Shown here: positions 24,501-37,800 of the stretch, piece by piece | Layout of the letters: each line of letters starts with the position of its first letter | Numbering within the stretch: position 1 is the stretch's first letter | From: Symbiodinium natans | Taxonomy: Eukaryota > Sar > Dinophyceae > Suessiales > Symbiodiniaceae | NCBI GenBank assembly: GCA_905221605.1 | Contig: CAJNDS010002672.1 | Coordinates: forward strand, 155,056 to 219,055 | Length of the DNA: 64,000 nucleotides | Reading direction: 5' to 3' | Made by a program: the position numbers and the translations under genes | Notes under the pieces: model-generated | Database searches by the model: none | Told to the model about the DNA's origin: nothing | Seen by the model: the letters and a program-made list of their open reading frames with translations, nothing else

Positions 24501-27500
24501 GACTGAGGGTTTTTTTAGGGCTGCCGGGCCACTGTTTGTGGTGTAGCGTTTTGGAGGTCGTGTTCTTCCGAAAGATCACACAAAAACCGGGGAGCAGGGT
24601 TTCGGGCTTGGGGGTTTAGGGTTTACGGCTTAGGGCTCAGGGTTCAGGGTTTTGGGTGCCTTCGCAGCTTGTGGGCGTCGAGGACTTGGGGTGGAGGGGG
24701 TTTAGGGGACCAATTCCTACACTTTGCTTAAGAACCCCAAAAGAATAACATAATTATGAACCTACTATTTTCCTTAAGCAGGAAGAATATTTGTGTTTTT
24801 TTGGGTTCTTAAGCAATTCGTAGATTCCTGTACATGGGTGTTCCACCACACCCTGCAAGTGGCGATGGAGACCTGCACCCACTGAAGAGGCCACCCCTCA
24901 CCGGAAACCCCCCCGAAAACCCCTGCAAGCCCCTAAAACCCCTAAAGCCCTAGACCCTAAACCCTAAACCCTAAACCCCTAAACCCTGAAAAGCCCCTAA
25001 ACACCGAAACCCGAAAAAGGCCCTTAAAACCCCCCGAAAAGCCCCCCGCCTTATGTTTTTTTGCTCTCTGCCATCTGCACATTTAGGCTGAGCCAGCGCA
25101 TCGAGAACTTCCGCAAGGCCTCGGATGGAGGCACAACGGGGGGGTTTAGGGTTTAGGGTTTAGGGTTTAGGGTTTAGGGTTTAGGGTTTGAAGCACAACA
25201 GTCGAAGTCGCAGGTGTTGTTCTTGGCAGGGGCGTAGCATTTTAAGGGTTCAGGGGTTGAAGGGTTTTGGGGTGTTGGGGACTTTAGGTTGCTTCCGTTG
25301 GTAGGGGCATAGTTTGGGCTTTAAGGGTTTAGGGGTTTAAGGGTTTTGGGGTGTAAGGTTTTGGGGTTTTAGGGGTCTTGGTGGTAGGGCTTTAAGGGTT
25401 TCAGAGTTTAAGGGTATAGGGTTTTAGGGGTTTTGCCAACAGGGGGTCGAATCGAAGTCGCAGGTGTCGTTCTTGGTTTTTTGTTTATGGGTTTAGGGTA
25501 TATCGGGGTGTGAATCAAGGGTTTAGGGGTTTCGGGGTTTAGGGTTTCAGGGGAATAAGGTTTTAGGGTTCGAGGGGTTTCGGGCTTCAGGGTTTCGAAG
25601 TCGCGAGGTTCGGAGAAGTCATCCCCGCCCTCCAATGCTGAACCTTAGGGGTGGGTGTTAGCGCGGGTTGGGGCGGGTTTGAGGGTGCTCAAAGTAGCTG
25701 AGCGAGTGCCTCTACACTTTTTGGGCTACTAGAATCCCCAAAAAGAACTGAATGTGTACACTTTTGGGGGGCGGCTTGTGAACTCAGCAACTAAGTGTTT
25801 GTTGTTGGTTTTGGGCTTAAGCAGGCAGAGGGCATGGGGCATGTTCGGGATGGTGGGGTCTTTGGGTGTCCCAATACTTTAGTATGCCTTGGGATGTTCC
25901 CCCTTTTTCCAAAACAGTCCTTAGTAGGGATTACAATGGGGCAGAATGACATGTCATGGATTTGGGGCTCGAGCCTTTCGAAGGCCTAAATACCCCTTCA
26001 GCGTCGCCCACTCAACCCTACACCCCTTCACCCCTTCACCCCTTCACCCCTTCACCCCTTCACCCCTTCACCCCTTCACCCCTTCACCCCTTCACCCCTT
26101 CACCCCTTCACCCCTTCACCCCTTCACCCCTTCACCCCTTCACCCCCCCAGACCCTAAACCCTAAACCCTAAACCCTAAACCCTAAACCCCCCCGTGCGA
26201 GGCATTCTCAAGGTCATGAGCAAGATGGGCATCTCTTGTCTTCAGAGTTGCTCGGAGCTAGCCATGCCACTTCAGGGAGACCTTAGGGGGGTCTATTAGG
26301 GTTTAGGGTTTAGGGTTTAGGGTTTAGGGTTTAGGGTCTATTGGGGTTCTCAGGGGTTCATATAGGGGTCATGAGGAGGGGGATTATGAGGGGCATTCGG
26401 GAGTTGAGGGGGGTTCTTAGGGTTCATTAGGTCATTAGGGGTGTTTGGGGGTTATGAAGAGTATTAGGCTTGTCGGTAGTTTTTTGTTTTTTTTTTGAGG
26501 GTTCGGGCTTGATGGTGCTTTGAGTCCTTTTGAATTGGAAGTGGGCCGCGGCGCCGAAGAGAGATTGTGCACGTGCCCAAAGGGTCTCCGGCCATTGCGG
26601 ACATGAGGAAGTTCACGCAGGAAGACTTGAGTTGGCAAGGGAACCTGGAGCCCAGTTGCCAAATGGCTTTGAGATTCCTGCAAGAGGTGGCGTTCTTCAA
26701 TTCCCATGACAACCTCATACAGGCCAAAGCTGCCTCCGCTGGGCCAATGGCAGCAGATGCCCTGCACACCCTAAACTCCCAGAGCCCCGAAATCCCTAGA
26801 CCCCTCAGCGTCCAACGCCTGCACCCTGCCATAGGGGTCGGAATCAGTGTTCATCGTATCGCCTTATCATACCTGCATAAACATACAGGCCCCTCTACAG
26901 CACACGCCAAACCCCCCAAAGCCCTAAACCCTATGCCCTAAACCCTAAACCCTAAACCCTAAACGCTAAACCCTAAACCCTAAACCCACCAGTCTCAGGT
27001 CGGAACCAGGGCCCCTTGGTGTGGTCCCTTTACCCTTGTTTGCAGGGGATCCGAAATGAAGGGGCCTTATGAAATAGTGCATAATACAAGGGTTATATAA
27101 CAAGGGGCCCGAATCAAGGGCCCATACTTCGGACCCCCTTCCCCTGCCCAAGCAAACAGGGGGCAATGCTTTTTGCAGGTTTCGTGGCTGCCGTGTGCGG
27201 GCGACTGCGGATGGTTTTTTTTTTGTGCGGGGCATTCCTGGGTCAAAGGTTCCTGGGTCTAAGGTTTAGGATTTAGGGTTCGGCGTTTAGGGTTTAGGGT
27301 GAGGATCAAGCACGTTCGACCCCCTGCCGGAGGTGTAGAATTCCACTATTTTGGTCCCGTCGCCGTACCTCAATGAGCCCAATTGCCGGCCATCAATCGC
27401 AACTATGCTTCCCAATCTTCCGGCTAAGGATCCAGGCGTCGGGACACACTGCTTGCATAAACCCTAAACCTCCTAAACCTCCTAAACCTCCTGAACCTCC

Positions 27501-30500
27501 TAAACCTCCTAAACCTCCTAAACCTCCTAAACCTCCTAAACCCTAAACCTCCTAAAACCTCCTAAACCCTAAACCCTAAACCCTAAACCCTAAACCCTAA
27601 ACCTCCCAAACCCTACACCTCCTCAACCTCCTTAACCTCCTTCCTCCTAAACCTCCTTAATCCGAAGCACTAAACCACGTAAGCCCTAAACCCTAAACCC
27701 TAAACCCTAAACCCTAAACCCTAAACCAAAAACCCTAATAAACCCTAAACCCTAACCCTAAACCCTAAGCCCCGAACCAGCAGTCCCCAAGCCAGGCTAC
27801 AAGGGAGCCCAACTCTTCCAGGCGGTTGGTATGGACAAGGCGGGTTTAGGGTTTAGGGTTTGGGGTTTGGGGTTTGGGGTTTGGGGTTTGGGGTTTGGGT
27901 TTAGGGCTTTAGGGGTTTAGGGGTTTAGGGGTTTAGGGGTTTAGGGGTTTAGGGGTTGGTATGGACAAGGCGGGCCGGGGTTTAGGGTTCTTAGGGTTCA
28001 GGGTTTTGGCTGTTGACGGGTTTAGGTGTAGGGTTTTGGGTCTAGTCTAGGGCGGGGTTTAAGGGGTGTTTATGGGGTTTTGGGGTTTAAGGGGTCTGAG
28101 GCGTTCTGGGGCTTTACGGTGCTTTAGGGTTTTCGGGGGTTTAGGTGTTTTAGGGGTTTAAGTGACTTTAGGAGTTTAGGGGTTTTAGGGATTTTGGGGT
28201 TTTTTGGGTTTTAGGGGTTTTAGCCCTAAACCCTAAATGATAAACCCTCAACCCTACATCCTAAACCCTAGACCCGAAAATCCTGGTGAGGAAGTCATCG
28301 CCAAGTGCTTCACTGGCTGCAAGTTCGTCCTCAACGGGGCAGGCCCTCTCCTTTGTCTCCTAGGGCTTGCTGGGGCTTTCGGCACTCTGAACCCGGGTTT
28401 AGGATTTAGGCTTTAGGGTTTAGGGCCTACAATCCGAAAGTAAAGAGCTCAGAGCTTACAGGGCTTGCGGTTTGTAGATTGGAGTATCGCCAAAGTATCA
28501 GGAAGACCTCAGGGCTTCGGGCTTTGGTGGCGTTTGGGGTTCGGTTGGCAGAGAACCTAAACTCCAAACCCTAAACCCTAACCCCCCCCCCCCCCCCCCA
28601 ATACAACCAAATAAGAATCGACACCAAAGAAGAACCTAAACCCTAAACCCCAAACCCTAAAACCTAAACCCTAAACCCTAATCCTGCAGCAGGCTTTAAC
28701 ATCTTTGAGATGGATGCGATGGAGTTGCATAAGATGGCCTTCCCCGACAGGCGCGTCGAGGTTAGGCTACAGGTTCCTCGGGCTTCTGTTAATCAAGGAT
28801 GAGGAGTTCAGGGTTTAGGGTTTAGGGTTTAGGGTTTAGGGCTGTTCCTTACATCAATACCCCCCTTGAACCCCCGTCCCTTAAGGACCCTATAATCGCT
28901 CAGACCTTAACACTTGTAGTTCTGGCAGCCAGAGAATGAAGGGAGGGGAGGGTTTGGAGTAGGCTTGGGGCCTCAGAGGTAAAAAAAAGAAATGTTGAGG
29001 GGGTTCGGTGCCGGTTTTTCGTGTTTGTGTTGGGTTCCCAAACCCTAAACCCCAAACCCTAAACCCCAAACCCTAAGCCCCAAACCTAGGGTTTTGGGGC
29101 GGGGGTGGGGGGGAGGGGGGGGACATATTTTGTGTATTGACCCATAGAGAAGGGTTTTGTGGGTTTAGGGCTTTGGGTTCAGGGCTCAGGCCTCAGGGCT
29201 TAGGTTTAGGGTTTAGGGTTTAGGGTTTAGGGTTCCCCCCCCAAAAAAAAACCAAAGTCCTTACGTCCAGGCCACAGCCGCCCTTGGTCGACAATGAGGT
29301 CGAGGAGCTGGAGGCTGGGGAGGGGTTTGGGGTTTGGGGTTTAGGGTTTGGGGTTTAGGGTTTAGGGTTTAGGGTTTAGGGATTCGATTCGGAGGCTTCG
29401 GAGGCTTCGGGCGTTTAGGTACCCCTGAGGCGGAACTTGGGGACCTCAGCCGAAAAAGGGGGGATAGTTTGGGATGTACCCTCTTAAACAGTCCTTAATG
29501 GGGATCGTAGTACCCCCTATTATAATCCTATTCCCTAAACCCTAAATCCTAAACCCTAAACCCTAAACCCTAAACCCTAAACCCTACAGTGCTGTGAGTA
29601 TAAGGGGGAACATCCCAAGGGAGAGTTCCCTGAGGTTTGTTGGGGCCGCGGGAGGCCTTGCCAGGCATTTTGCTTGTTAGGGTTTAGGGTTTAGGGTTTA
29701 GGGTTTAGGGTTTAGGGTTTAGGGTTCAGGGTTTAGGGTTTAGGGTTTAGGGTTTAGGGTTTAGGGAGAGAGAGGAGCCGAAAGGCACGTGGGACGTCCC
29801 GAAATTTTCGTTGCGGGCTCGTGGCTTATAGCGATTTGGAAGCCACGCAATTTTTTTTTTTTTTTTTGGGGGGGGGGTGGGGGGGGGGGGTCCGGGTTTG
29901 GTGGTTTAGGTTGAGAAACCTGGGCTTCTTGATAAAGCCGCATGATGCCGTTACCACCCACACGGCATTGAGCTGTGACTCCTCATGCTCAGATTCTATG
30001 CGAGTTTTTGGGGGGGGGGGGGGGGGGTGTAGGCTTTCTCATGTTGTTCGTCTAGGGTTTTTGAGTTCTGAGTGTTTGTGGTAGGGCTTGCAGGATTTTA
30101 GGGGTTTAGGGTTTTCAATGATGTATGGGCTCGGTGACGCCGATGTTCATTGTCATAGTGGCCGTACTTGGCATACCAAAAAACGCCTCAGGGCTCTGAA
30201 CCCCAAACTTAAAGCCACATACAAACAGTGTTCCCGACCTTGTGGTGCCATGTCGCATCATGTGAGTTCGAACCATGCCACTAACAAAAAGCAAATCTTG
30301 ATCTCGAGTTATGAGCCCTAGCCAGGATTTCGGCGAGTATCACTTCCGCAGCATCCACGAGACCGAGATCCACATGAACACCCCCGACGTCATTTACAAG
30401 ATGCAGGCACGCAAAGAGAGCGAGTGCTGGCGTGTGTGCAAACTTGAATCTCTTCAGCTTCACAGAACAGCCTTCGTGAAACCTAACTCCATAAATGCGA

Positions 30501-31822
30501 AATACCCTCCCGCCCCCCAAAGTGTCGATACACTAAGACCGAGTAAGCCAAGTTAGCACTTTTGCCATTCTTAAACCCTAAACCCTAAACCCTAAACCCT
30601 AAACCCTAGGCCCTAAACCCTAAACCCTAAACCCTAAACCCTAAACCCTAAACCCTAAACCCTAAACCCTAAACCCTAAACCCTAAACCCTAAACCCTAA
30701 ACCGCTTCAGGAGGCAGCCCGCTCCAACTCCGGAGAGGCCTCTTAGTCTTGTGAAGGGGGACATTCTCTGGGTTTTTTTTTTGGGGGGGGGGGGGGGTTA
30801 CCCTAACCCTAAACCTAAACCTTAAACCCTAAACCCTAAACCCTAAACCCTAGGGGGGGGGGGGTTTGGGATGTTCCCCCTTTATACTGACAGTCCTACT
30901 AAATAGGGATCATCATCGGTTTGTTTTTTTTATGTCCCGAAGAAGGACGAAGGACTGTGAGTATACCAAGGGGGCGGGGAGTGGGTTCTGAAAAGGGGAG
31001 GGGCTCTTAAAAAGGGTTAGGGGCTCGTTTAGGGGGCTTTAGGGCTTCGCGATTTAGGGTTGAAGGGTTTCGGGGGTTGAGGGGTTGAAGGGTTGAGGGT
31101 TTAGTAAAGTTTAGAGTTTAGGGTTTAGGGTAAGAAGGGGATCTAGCGGGGCTTAACCGGGCTGTAGGGAGGTTCCAAGGGCGCACTTCTCAAGAGCAAG
31201 AAGTAAGACGATGCGACTCATGCATTGAGGGGATTCGAATCTGCAGAAGAACTTGGGAGAACCCCTGAAGGGTTTAGGGATTAGGGTTTAGGGTTAGGGT
31301 TTAGGGTTTAGGGTTTAGGGTTTGGGGTTTAGAGTTTAGGGTTTAGGGTTTAGGGCTTGGGGTTTCCCAGCATGAGATGAGGCCTACAAGATGTTCTCCA
31401 CCTGGCAAAACAAGATCACGGAGCAGACGGAGCCGTTGCTCTGGGCCGGGTTGCGGGGGCTGATAGGCTTGGTAGCCCAGTGGCAGGTTTTAGGGTTTAG
31501 GGTTTAGGGTTTAGGGTTTATGGTTTCCCCTTATACAATAGCCAGCCCCCCCCCCCCCCCCCCGCCCCCAAAAGCAAAAGGGTGCCCTTTTCATAATATG
31601 GTTACTGGGCTACCATGTAGGGGTTTGCTTTTCGCTTTGCTGGTTGCCAGCTTGTTTTCAATAAACAGGGGTGGTGTTTCAGCACGATGGCTAAGTTATT
31701 TACTACCATTCCCCCCAAACAATCCAATGCCCTAAGCCCTAAACATTTGCCGACATTCCGGAATTCCTACACCCTGAACCCTAAATCCTAAACCCTAAAC
31801 CCTAAACCCTCAACCCTCAATC

Positions 31823-31854
<32 letters not shown>

Positions 31855-34800
31855 ACCCTAAGCCCTAAGCCCTAAGCCCTAAACCCTAAACCCTAAACCC
31901 TAAACCCTAAACCCAACCCACACGAAGCCCTGAGCCCCGCTCCGTGTCCCAGGAGATCCGCGGGCAGCTCGAGTTCCTGTCCGAGGAATGTGATCCCATC
32001 GACATCTCCGAGGTGGCTGAAGGGCTTAAGAAGGTTTAGGGTTCAGGGCTTTAGGGTTTAGGGTTTTGGGGTTTGGGGTTTAGGGTTTAGGGTTTTAGGG
32101 TTTAGGGTTTGGGGTTCAGGGTTTCGCGTGCAGGTTTCTCGGTTGGGGGTTTGGGATTTTGGGATTTTTGGGGCTTCGGGCAGCCGTGTTGCAGTGTAAT
32201 AGGGTGGAGGGCTTGGGGTTTCAAGACCATCTCTGTCTAAACCCTAAACCTTGAGCCCCATCAAAGACATGAAGACTGGCCAATAGGCCCGTCCATACGC
32301 AGGCCATCCACTGTCTGTGGAGAAGCGGAGGCGAAACCCAAGACACTAAGCTCCCAAACCCCCTCACCCCCCTAACCCCCCTTAACCCCCCCCCCCCCCC
32401 TAACCCCGAAACCCCCAAGGCCCTAAAAGCCTTGAATCCCAGAAGGCAAGGACCGGCCCGGCCCCGAAAGCCCACGCCATCGGGAGTAGCAAGCTCGCTT
32501 GATGGGGGCCGGGCCCCAAACCTCAAGCCCCAAACCCAAGGGTTTGAAAAGTTTGGGGTTTAGGGATTTAGGGGATTAGGGGTTTAGGGATTGAGGGGTT
32601 TAGGGGTTTAGGGGCTTAGGGGTTTAGGGGTTTTGGGGTTTGGGGGGTTTGGGGGTTTGCGGGTTTGGGGGTTTAGGGGTTTAGGGGTTGTAGAGGGTTT
32701 AGAGGGTTTAGAGGGTTTAGAGGGTTTAGGGGGTTTAGAGGGTTTAGAGGGTTTAGAGGGTTTAGGGGGTTTAGAGGGTTTAGAGGGTTTAGGGGGTTTA
32801 GAGGGTTTAGAGGGTTTAGAGGGTTTAGAGGGTTTAGAGGGTGTAGCGGGTTTAGAGGGTTTAGGGGGTTTAGGGGGTTTTCAAAAGTCAGTCCCCAAAG
32901 AGGTGGAGCCCGCTGTGGAGATTGCAGGGAGCTCAGCGTCAGCGGAGAAGTCTGAAGGAGGAGTTCAGCTTGGATAGGGTTTAGGGTTTGGGGTTTGGGG
33001 TTTAGGGTTTAGGGTTTAGGGTTGAGGGTTGAGGGTTGAGGGTTTAGGGGTTAGGGTTTAGAGGTTAGGGGTTAGGGTTTAGGGTTTAGGGTAAGTCTGA
33101 AGGAGGAGTTCAACTTGGATAGGGTTGGCAGGTCTGGGGTTGGGATGGTTTGGGCTTCATAGGGCTTCATGGGGTTTAGGTTCAGGATCTAGGGTTTTGG
33201 GGAGGGGGGGGGGGTTAGGGTTTTGGGTTTGGGGTTTTGGAGGTTTAAGCAGCTTTGACAATCCTAAACCCCAAAAGCCTGCACCTGAACAGGCCCTAAA
33301 CCCTAAGCCCTAAGCCCTAAGCCCTAAACCCTAAACCCTAAACCCTAAACCCTAAACCCTAAACCCTTAATCTAAACCCTAAACCCTAAACCCTAAACCC
33401 TAATCCCTAACCCTTAACCCTTAAACCTAAGCCCTAAACCCTAAACCTTAAGAGACCCTCAGGTCAAGCGTTTCTGCACCGGCGCAGCCTCCTTCGGGTC
33501 CATCTCCGACGAGGTGCCTGAGCACTTTGGGTGAGGGTTTAGGGTTTAGGGTTTAGGGTTTAGGGTTTAGGGTTTAGGGTTGAGGGCTGAGGGCTGAGGG
33601 CTTAGGGCTTAGGGCTTAGGGTCTAGGGTCTAGGGTCTAGGGTTTAGGCTTAGCGGGGGCGTGCAGGTTTTAGGGAGCTTCGGGTGTAAGCTGGTAAAAG
33701 AGCCTCAGTGGGGTCTGTTTGAGGGTTAAACTTGTTGTGTGTTTTGGGGTTGTTGAAGGCAGGCCTGGGGCTTCAGGGTTTGGGAAGTTTGGGGTTTGTT
33801 TGTTTCCTTTTCCGGATCGAGAATTTATCGGTTTTGGGGTTGAGCGTTCGGGTTTAGGGTTTGGGGCTGGCTTGCTTTGTCTGAGTTGAGGGAAAAGGGG
33901 AGCGGGATGGCATGCTTGGGGTAAAGAGTTTCGGAGCTCAGGGTCTGGGCTGTATGCCGCTGTTCCCTTGTAGCCTTTGGTGTTCCTGCCAGTAAAGGGA
34001 CCGAAGCCTCCAAAAAGGGACAAAAACACAAAACGTCTACATCCCGAAGCCCTTCAACCCCAAACCCTCCATTGATTCGCTCAACACGAAATGAAGTGCT
34101 ACCAGTCGTATACTGTATAGTCTACAATACTCATGTATTTTCGGTGTACATACATAATCTTGCCCGGTATTTTGAACCCTACAATGGTTGGGAAGCCTCA
34201 GGCCAACCCGTCTCGAAGAGCCCCTTCCAACCTCCCAAAGCTCCCTGAACCCCCCCCCTTTTAGCAGATGCTCTGCATATTTTTCCTAATGTAGTGTGAT
34301 CTATACAATCTATATGTTTTCATATATATATATAATATATATATATATACATACATATTTAATGCACCTTGCCTTCCATGGACAATGTAAAAATAGGGCA
34401 GCGAAGTACACCTAAACCCGCAGCCCTATAAGCCCTGAACCCCAAAACGCTAAACCCACCTTGTCTAGTCTGAAGGCCCACCGTGCTATGGCCATTGCCA
34501 TGAACCGCATCGGGGGCAAGAGCAACACCGGTGAGGGCGGCGAGGAAGTCCGGGGTTGGCTCAGTCATGTGGCAGGGTTTAGGGTTTAGGGTTTAGGGTT
34601 TAGGGTTTGGGGTTTAGGGTTTAGGGTTTAGGGCAACTCTAAGTCTGACTTAGAGGCGAGTCTCTGAGCCTTCCACCGCAACACACGCAGGCAATCAACC
34701 CATAATCAACCAGCCACGCTGCATGACTTCATTCGCAGCGTGGATTTCGGTTCACGTCCCTATCCGGCCCATGTGCGTCATACCGCGTTCCATGTTTTCC

Positions 34801-37800
34801 CTACCTCACCATGCGATACCTCAGGAAACCCTCCAGCTATGGCTCCGCCATCCAAGAGCAGTTTCCTTGTGTTTGTTTTGTAGGTTTAGGGAAGTTGAAG
34901 GTTTAGAGTCTTCACGAAACCCCCCCCCCCCAGCTGCGGAGTCCTACGGAGCAAGCGGTAGCATGATGTTGCCACCTGTTACGAAGCGCTGTGGCAGCCA
35001 AAGTGGCTTGAGCTTTCTCCGCCGTCTGAGTGGAGGCTTCAGCCATCGTTGCCAGACACTAGGCGGTAATGGTGGCACCACTGGACCTGCAAGGCCGGCG
35101 GCAAGAGGATCTGCATGCTGGTCTTGCGCCTCTTCTGGCGGTGGCCCTGCGCTTCTTGCCCTGGGCTGCAGGGCAGCGCGTGCCAGGCGTCCGGCTCGTG
35201 ACTTCGCGAGTGCTGTTGTGCTGAACGCAACACTAGATTCACGAGATCGTGTACCCATCCTCTACCTCTCGGATCCCTGCTCCTGGACCCAGCTTGCCGA
35301 GCGAAGGGACGGCTGGATGTGTGGGGACCAGGAGTGCTTAGTGGAAGAGGAAGATGGGAAGCATGCCGACATGGCCGATGCACCTGCAGCTGCAAGAGAG
35401 GTTGCCGAGGCCATGAGAGAAGCTGCACCTGATCTTCAAAACATCCCAGTTTGCCTTTCTAGTGAAAGCAGCGACGGTGGTGAGATCATGGTAATAGGCC
35501 ATCCTGGTCCCGATCCAAAGACGGCCTGCCTCAAGGTATTAGGCATCCGCAAGCATTGCGAGGACGTGTTGGCAGATCCAGAGCTGGTCGACGTGTGGGC
35601 GACGGCGCGTGTGGAGACGTTAGATGTCAGGGGCAAACTCAAGAAGGGTTTCAATGATCATGAGGAGGAGGAGGAGGGGGAGGAGGAGGACGTGGAGGAG
35701 GCAGGCAACATGAGGCAGATTCTAGCGCTTACAAAGATCATGAATGATAAGCTCCAAAAGCATTTCGTGTTCGACTTCAGCGAGGAGATTGTCACGGCTC
35801 CCGTGATCTATGGCGGATATGCCAGTGATGGCTCCATAGTGGGCGTGCTTTCGTCCCGTGTGTGGACATGATGCAGGCACTTTGGCTTGATGCAGGCTCT
35901 TAGGCTTGATGATGTGTTCGGATTTGGGTAACCCATTGCTACTGTGCGGCTCCGAAAAGGCATGTCCAGCCAGCAAATCAGCGAATGCCCATGTACAACC
36001 TTGAGAAAGTGTTGGGAAAGTTTCGCAACATCCTGCATGTTGCAATGATATGGGGTCTGAAAACTCAGTATTACTGTTCCTGCGGGACGTGCCCGAATAG
36101 GGCTCTACAGTCCAATCAGTAACAGGAACAGGATTTCCATTCCCTACTTATAGCCCCTTTATAGTGCAATGTTGTGTCATGAAACCCAAAACCCTTCTAG
36201 CTATTAAGGCCCCCTACACTAAACACTCATAGCGACCCTTATAGCCATTCACAAAGGAACCCCTCACAGGAGCCCTCTTCCATTTCTCAAGCCCAGTAAC
36301 CCATTGTCAAATTATAGGCTTAGGTTAAGGTCTTAGGGCTTTTAGGGTTTATGGTCGACTAAAAGGTCCAAGGGTTAGGTAGACCGGGCTGCTAGACAAC
36401 GAGGCCTTTTGCAAACAGGGCACAAGGCTTTCAAGCATAGGGCCTATGGGCCTACATATTTTTCTCTGCAAAGGAGCGAAAACTGTTCATGTCACTGGAG
36501 CCCTGACTCAGATCAAACAAGACCCTAAACCTAAACCCCATATAAACCCAAAGCTCTTGTAAAACCCATTAAAAAACCCTTAGGCCCATATAAATTCTAC
36601 AAGGGGTAAGGTTCCCTAAGCCCTAAGCCCTGAACCCTAAACCCCAAACCCTAGGCCTAAGCGTTCGGGGTTTAGGGTTTAGGGAGCCCTCTTGAACTCT
36701 TCGGTTCCCGCGTGAATTCGATTTCATTTCAAGGATACCTTGGGGTGCGGTCTTGAGGTTTTTGTTGGGGGTTTTGCGGCCTAGGATGGCTAGGGTTTCT
36801 CCGAGTTTGGGGTTTGAGGTTAGGGTTTAGGGTTTAGGGTTTAGGGTTTAGGGTTTAGGGTTTAGGGGGGGAGGGGTGGGGGATAGGGGTGGGGGTTGTT
36901 GGCATGTAGGAATTTAGGGTTTAGGGGTTTAGTGGGGTGGTCGGTTCGGTCACAGGGGCCAGGGTGATATTGCTGTATCGGAATGTTGGTATATCATTCT
37001 ATTAGTTAAAGCAACCAAGTGCTTGTGAATTTTAGGCTCTGGGGGTCTTGCTTCGCGGCTTTGAGGGCTTCTTGAGGCTTCTTGGATTCAGGCTTTAGAG
37101 CTGGGGGCCTTTTTGCTTAAGGCCTGGTGCAACCCCTAGACCCGCCTCTCGCCTGTGGCTGACACCCCGAACCTGTCACTCCCCAAACGAAGTTTTCGAG
37201 CAACCCTGGTGAAAGTGTCCAACTCCGCGTTCAGTTCACCTGTCCGCAACACCCGGAGGTTTCGGGGTCAAGGCTTAGGGGGTATTTTGAGACAGCCCCG
37301 GCTCCACGACGGCTCAAGGCGGCGCCAAAGCTGGAGAAGGACGGAAGGCTGTGCCACTAAACCCTGAGCCCCTAATTAAACCCCAAACCGTAAACCCTAA
37401 ACCCTAAACCCTAAACCCCAAACCCTAAACCCCAACCCCTAAACCCTAAACCCCAAACCCTAAACCCTAAACCCTAACCCCTAAACCCCTGACACCTGAA
37501 GCCCGCATTCTCCCGTTTAGGGCGCCCTTTTTGGTTTCGAAACGAAGCCGTGCGGCCCCCGCGCGCCATGGAGGATGGCGACATGCAGGCGGGGCCATGC
37601 CCTGCGGGCCCTAAACAACTTAGTAGCTGAGTGGGTTTAGGGTTTAGGGTTTAGGGTTTTGGGTTTTGGGTTTTGGGTTTTGGGTTTTGGGTTTTGGGTT
37701 TAGGGTTTAGGGTTTAGGGTTTAGGGCACTTTTACACTTTTTGAAATACTGTAATCCCCTATAGACCTGAAAGTGTAGACTTTTTGGGGGCTTATGAACT

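Larger units (their letters stand above)
13501..25086. other. GOGAT intron 13 (11.6 kb), host of the copia element
   Basis: CCCTAAA variants at 13558-13612, then the LTR retrotransposon 13628-24420 with its target duplications. After it come CCCTAAAGCC variants (24430-24485), TTTAGGG words near 24610, a MITE-like element (24724-24816) and CCCTAAA words at 24950-24990. Without the element the intron would be about 790 nt. Confidence 0.8.
25131..26201. repeat. GOGAT intron 14
   Basis: TTTAGGG units at 25143-25190 after the donor; TTAAGGGTTT-type degenerate tract 25240-25600; a MITE-like element 25693-25795; half of another MITE family at 25889-25932; a 9-bp CCCCTTCAC tandem array 26020-26145; CCCTAAA units 26153-26189 before the acceptor. 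Confidence 0.75.

Noticed and set aside
25946-26165. Proline-rich ORFs over 26020-26145
   Set aside because: They are translations of the CCCCTTCAC tandem repeat in several frames.
32633-32977. Gly/Leu/Glu-rich ORF (GLEGLEGLE)
   Set aside because: It is the translation of a TTTAGAGGG tandem repeat.
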